Shown here: positions 61,723 to 64,000 of the stretch, one piece after another
Position numbering within the stretch: position 1 is the first letter of the stretch
How the letters are laid out: the number at the start of each line of letters is the position of its first letter
Source of the DNA: Roseivivax sp. THAF197b
Lineage (GTDB): Bacteria; Pseudomonadota; Alphaproteobacteria; Rhodobacterales; Rhodobacteraceae
Length of the DNA: 64,000 nucleotides
Assembly: GCF_009363255.1 (NCBI RefSeq)
Contig: NZ_CP045318.1
Coordinates: 1,411,001-1,475,000, forward strand
Reading direction: 5' to 3'
Position numbers and translations under genes: made by a program
The notes under the pieces: model-generated
Told to the model about the DNA's origin: nothing
What the model saw: only the letters and a program-made list of their open reading frames with translations
Database searches by the model: none

Positions 61723-63480
61723 TTGAGTTACCTGGGTGTCGAAAGATCCCTGACCGGTCGGCGCTGGGTCGGCCCCGCGCCTGACGTGCAGCGCGCCGCC
61801 GAGGCCATGGCCCAGTCGACGGGCCTCGCATCGGCGATCTGTGCCACGCTCGCGCGGCTCGGCATTGCGGCTGAAGATGCGGTGGCCTTCCTCGACCCCA
61901 AATTGCGCGACCTGCTGCCCGACCCGCGATCCCTGCGCGACATGGAGAAGGCGGCGGCGCGGGTTCTGCAATCTGTATCGCAGTCCGAGCGCGTGGCGGT
62001 CTTCGCGGATTACGATGTGGATGGCGGTGCGTCGGCTGCGCTGCTGATCGACTGGTTCCGGCAGCAGGGGCGGTCGGTCACGCTCTATATCCCCGACAGG
62101 ATAGACGAAGGCTACGGTCCGAACGTGCCCGCGATGCGCGATCTGGCCGCGCGGCACGATCTCATCATCTGTGTCGATTGCGGGACCCTGTCGCATGATC
62201 CGATTGCTGCGGCGTCGGACGTGGCGGATGTGGTCGTGCTCGATCACCACCTTGGCGGCGAGGTGCTGCCGCCCGCCCATGCAGTCGTGAACCCGAACCG
62301 GCAGGATGAGGACGGCGCGCTTGCGCATCTCTGCGCGGCGGCGGTCGTTTTCCTGATGCTGGTCGAATGCGGACGTCAGATGCGCGCGGCGGGGCAGGCG
62401 GGGCCTGACCTCATGGCGATGCTCGATCTCGTGGCCCTTGCGACCGTGGCCGATGTGGCTCCCTTGCGCGGGGTGAACCGGGCGCTTGTGCGGCAAGGTC
62501 TGCAGGTCATGGCGCGGCGCGCGCGGCCCGGGGTCGTCGCGTTGAGCGACATTGCCCGCCTGGAGACGGCACCTTCCTCCTACCATCTGGGCTATGTGCT
62601 CGGTCCCCGCGTGAATGCGGGCGGGCGGATCGGGGCCGCGGATCTCGGTGCCCGCCTTCTCGCCACGCAGGATGTGCACGAGGCCGCCGCTCTGGCGGAG
62701 CGTCTCGATCACCTCAATACGGAGCGGCGCGAGATCGAAGCGGCCGTGCGTGCCACGGCCATGGCCCAGGCGGAAGAGCGCGGTCTCGATGCGCCGCTGG
62801 TCTGGGCTGCGGGCGAGGGCTGGCATCCGGGCGTGGTCGGCATTGTTGCCGCGCGCCTCAAGGAGGCCACGAACCGGCCTGCCATCGTCATCGGTCTCGA
62901 AGGCGACGAGGGGAAAGGCTCCGGGCGCTCCATTGCCGGTGTCGATCTCGGGGCGAGCATTCAGAAACTGGCCGCCGAAGGGCTGCTGCTGAAAGGCGGA
63001 GGGCACAAGATGGCCGCCGGTCTGACCGTGGCGCGGGACGGGATTGATGCCGCGATGTCCCGCCTGACCGAGCTTTTGGCAAAACAGGGGGCAGGGACGG
63101 GCGGTGCTGCCGATCTGCGTCTCGACAGTCTTCTCATGCCCGGCGCTGCGACGCCGGAATTGATCGAGGCGCTGGAGGCGGCGGGGCCCTTCGGAGCAGG
63201 TGCGCCCGCGCCGCGCTACGCCTTTCCCGATGCGCAGATCGATTTCTGCAAGGAGGTCGGCACCGGGCACCTCAAGCTCGGGATCGGAGACGGCATGGGC
63301 GCGCGCCTCGATGCGATCTGCTTCGGTGCGTTCGACAGCCCGATGGGAGCCGCGCTGTCCCAGCACAAGGGCGCGCGTTTCCATCTTGCAGGGCGTCTCG
63401 AGATCAATGAATTCCGCGGGCGGCGCAGCGTTCAGCTCCGTCTGGAAGATGCCGCACCCGCTGCGAGCGAAAATTCCTGA
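61723..63480 (+). CDS. recJ: Single-stranded-DNA-specific exonuclease RecJ
   Basis: This 585-residue DHH nuclease starts at a TTG with GAGAGG about 9 nt before it. It has the DHH motifs ADYDVDGGASAALL, IICVDCGTLS and VVLDHHLGGE, then LGPRVNAGGRIG and the DHHA1 motif GGGHKMAAGLT, followed by an OB-like C-terminal domain. RecJ degrades ssDNA 5'-3' in recombination and mismatch repair. It ends just before the two tRNA-Glu genes. Confidence 0.96.
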   Translation: MSYLGVERSLTGRRWVGPAPDVQRAAEAMAQSTGLASAICATLARLGIAAEDAVAFLDPKLRDLLPDPRSLRDMEKAAARVLQSVSQSERVAVFADYDVDGGASAALLIDWFRQQGRSVTLYIPDRIDEGYGPNVPAMRDLAARHDLIICVDCGTLSHDPIAAASDVADVVVLDHHLGGEVLPPAHAVVNPNRQDEDGALAHLCAAAVVFLMLVECGRQMRAAGQAGPDLMAMLDLVALATVADVAPLRGVNRALVRQGLQVMARRARPGVVALSDIARLETAPSSYHLGYVLGPRVNAGGRIGAADLGARLLATQDVHEAAALAERLDHLNTERREIEAAVRATAMAQAEERGLDAPLVWAAGEGWHPGVVGIVAARLKEATNRPAIVIGLEGDEGKGSGRSIAGVDLGASIQKLAAEGLLLKGGGHKMAAGLTVARDGIDAAMSRLTELLAKQGAGTGGAADLRLDSLLMPGAATPELIEALEAAGPFGAGAPAPRYAFPDAQIDFCKEVGTGHLKLGIGDGMGARLDAICFGAFDSPMGAALSQHKGARFHLAGRLEINEFRGRRSVQLRLEDAAPAASENS

Positions 63481-63489
63481 AAATGCCTC

Positions 63490-63518
63490 TTGCAGGCGGG
63501 TCAGGTTTTTTCTAGACA
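63490..63518 (+). promoter_or_regulatory. Putative promoter of the first tRNA-Glu
   Basis: TTGCAG (63490-63495), 17 nt, TAGACA (63513-63518). It ends 17 nt before the tRNA and is followed by a CCGC-rich run like that of the second copy. Confidence 0.55.
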
Positions 63519-63535
63519 CCGCGCACGTCAAGAGT

Positions 63536-63610
63536 GGCCCGTTCGTCTATCGGTTAGGACGCCAGGTTTTCAACCTGGAAAGAGGGGTTCGATTCCCCTA
63601 CGGGCTGCCA
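63536..63610 (+). tRNA. tRNA-Glu (TTC), copy 1
   Basis: A 75-nt cloverleaf has acceptor GGCCCGT pairing with ACGGGCT (a G-U pair at 1-72), anticodon loop TTTTCAA (TTC), TPsiC arm GGTTCGATTCC and an encoded CCA. It is identical to copy 2. Confidence 0.95.
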
Positions 63611-63691
63611 CGACGCCTCCTCTGAAAGTCTCGGGATTTTGGCGCGGTCCAGTGCTCTGATCCGATGACGCTTGGGGGGTGAAGAAAAAAC

Positions 63692-63720
63692 TTGCGGGGA
63701 CTGCGCGCTTGTCCTAGTCA
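63692..63720 (+). promoter_or_regulatory. Putative promoter of the second tRNA-Glu
   Basis: TTGCGG (63692-63697), 17 nt, TAGTCA (63715-63720). It is the same layout as upstream of copy 1 and means each tRNA-Glu may be transcribed alone. Confidence 0.55.
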
Positions 63721-63733
63721 GCCCGCCAAGGAT

Positions 63734-63808
63734 GGCCCGTTCGTCTATCGGTTAGGACGCCAGGTTTTCAACCTGGAAAGAGGGGTTCGATTCCCCTACG
63801 GGCTGCCA
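63734..63808 (+). tRNA. tRNA-Glu (TTC), copy 2
   Basis: Identical over 75 nt to copy 1, from which it is separated by 123 nt. U34 of this tRNA is the type of site SelU modifies. The flanks differ beyond 1-2 bases, so the copies are an older tandem duplication or are homogenised by gene conversion. Confidence 0.95.
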
Positions 63809-64000
63809 CCTTCCCCATCTCTTGATATGATCGTTGCGCTGAACCGGTTTCCTGGTTCCGGCATCCTGTTTGGATCGCTGTGGCATCAAGCGATTGCGGC
63901 TATGCGCCCGACTTTGTCCTATGGCTCCGCTTAAAGGCGTCGCGGACCTCCGTGAGTCTTCACCTGGACGGAAGATCGCCGGTATCTCGACCGGATTCCC

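Noticed and set aside
61579..63531. 650-residue minus-strand open frame opposite recJ
   Set aside because: The plus strand encodes clear RecJ motifs. The antisense frame is compositional.
1..64000. CRISPR arrays, rRNA operons and insertion sequences
   Set aside because: No regularly spaced direct repeats, rRNA signatures, transposase or terminal inverted repeats were seen by eye.

Overview
The window looks like chromosomal DNA of a marine-type alphaproteobacterium of the Rhodobacteraceae (Rhodobacterales, roseobacter-like). The support is high GC, the local orders hom-NUDIX-glpX-recJ and pcm-tolC, a SelD fused to an NADH-dehydrogenase-like domain, several RTX proteins, and TTT (tripartite tricarboxylate) and TAXI-TRAP uptake systems. 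No rRNA, CRISPR array, insertion sequence, integrase or phage module was seen. The DNA reads as stable chromosome with accessory transport and secretion genes.

1-4.1 kb: a CHASE2 class III nucleotide cyclase (cut by the left edge) overlaps by 4 nt a Crp/Fnr regulator that keeps cyclic-nucleotide-binding residues. HtpX with a heat-shock-like promoter and a small exported protein follow. 4.4-6.4 kb: an OmpA-family protein with a very long Glu/Ala/Asp-rich segment. 6.6-13.2 kb (minus strand): universal stress protein, TctC, TctB, TctA, an oxalyl-CoA-synthetase-like ligase and a ketopantoate-reductase-like enzyme, read as one uptake and activation operon for an unknown carboxylate. 13.9-15.5 kb: an RTX protein with an unrecognised N-terminal half.

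15.6-22.4 kb: a compact catabolic locus with a glycerate 2-kinase, a tartrate/D-malate-type dehydrogenase, a LysR regulator and a TAXI-TRAP transporter. Two copies of a composite DNA element sit in front of the dehydrogenase and the transporter, each in the same orientation to its gene and each followed by a similar promoter. This is the best candidate for a self-contained, newly described regulon here. 22.6-28 kb: an OxyR-like LysR protein lacking the sensing cysteine, YdcH-like, pirin, an atypical RidA, a truncated XRE protein, a GcvA-like LysR and a secreted cupin. 28-31.6 kb: tRNA-Phe and convergent, overlapping selU and selD (tRNA 2-selenouridine pathway). 31.8-35.9 kb: permuted ATP-grasp, alpha-E, transglutaminase and Anbu proteasome-like genes. 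36-37.2 kb: a serralysin-type protease, then tRNA-Cys.

37.8-64 kb is mostly housekeeping: YqjD/YqjE-like membrane proteins, AI-2E family permease, Pcm-like methyltransferase, TolC, a PopZ-like acidic protein, EF-P, FN3K, YgfZ, an MsbA-like exporter coupled to a phosphatase, two aminotransferases, LolCE and LolD, another RTX protein, a lipoprotein cytochrome c, TetR, hom, NUDIX, glpX, recJ and two identical tRNA-Glu genes. All four tRNA genes share one promoter layout: a TTG-type -35, a 17-nt spacer and a -10 beginning TAG with no T at its last position.
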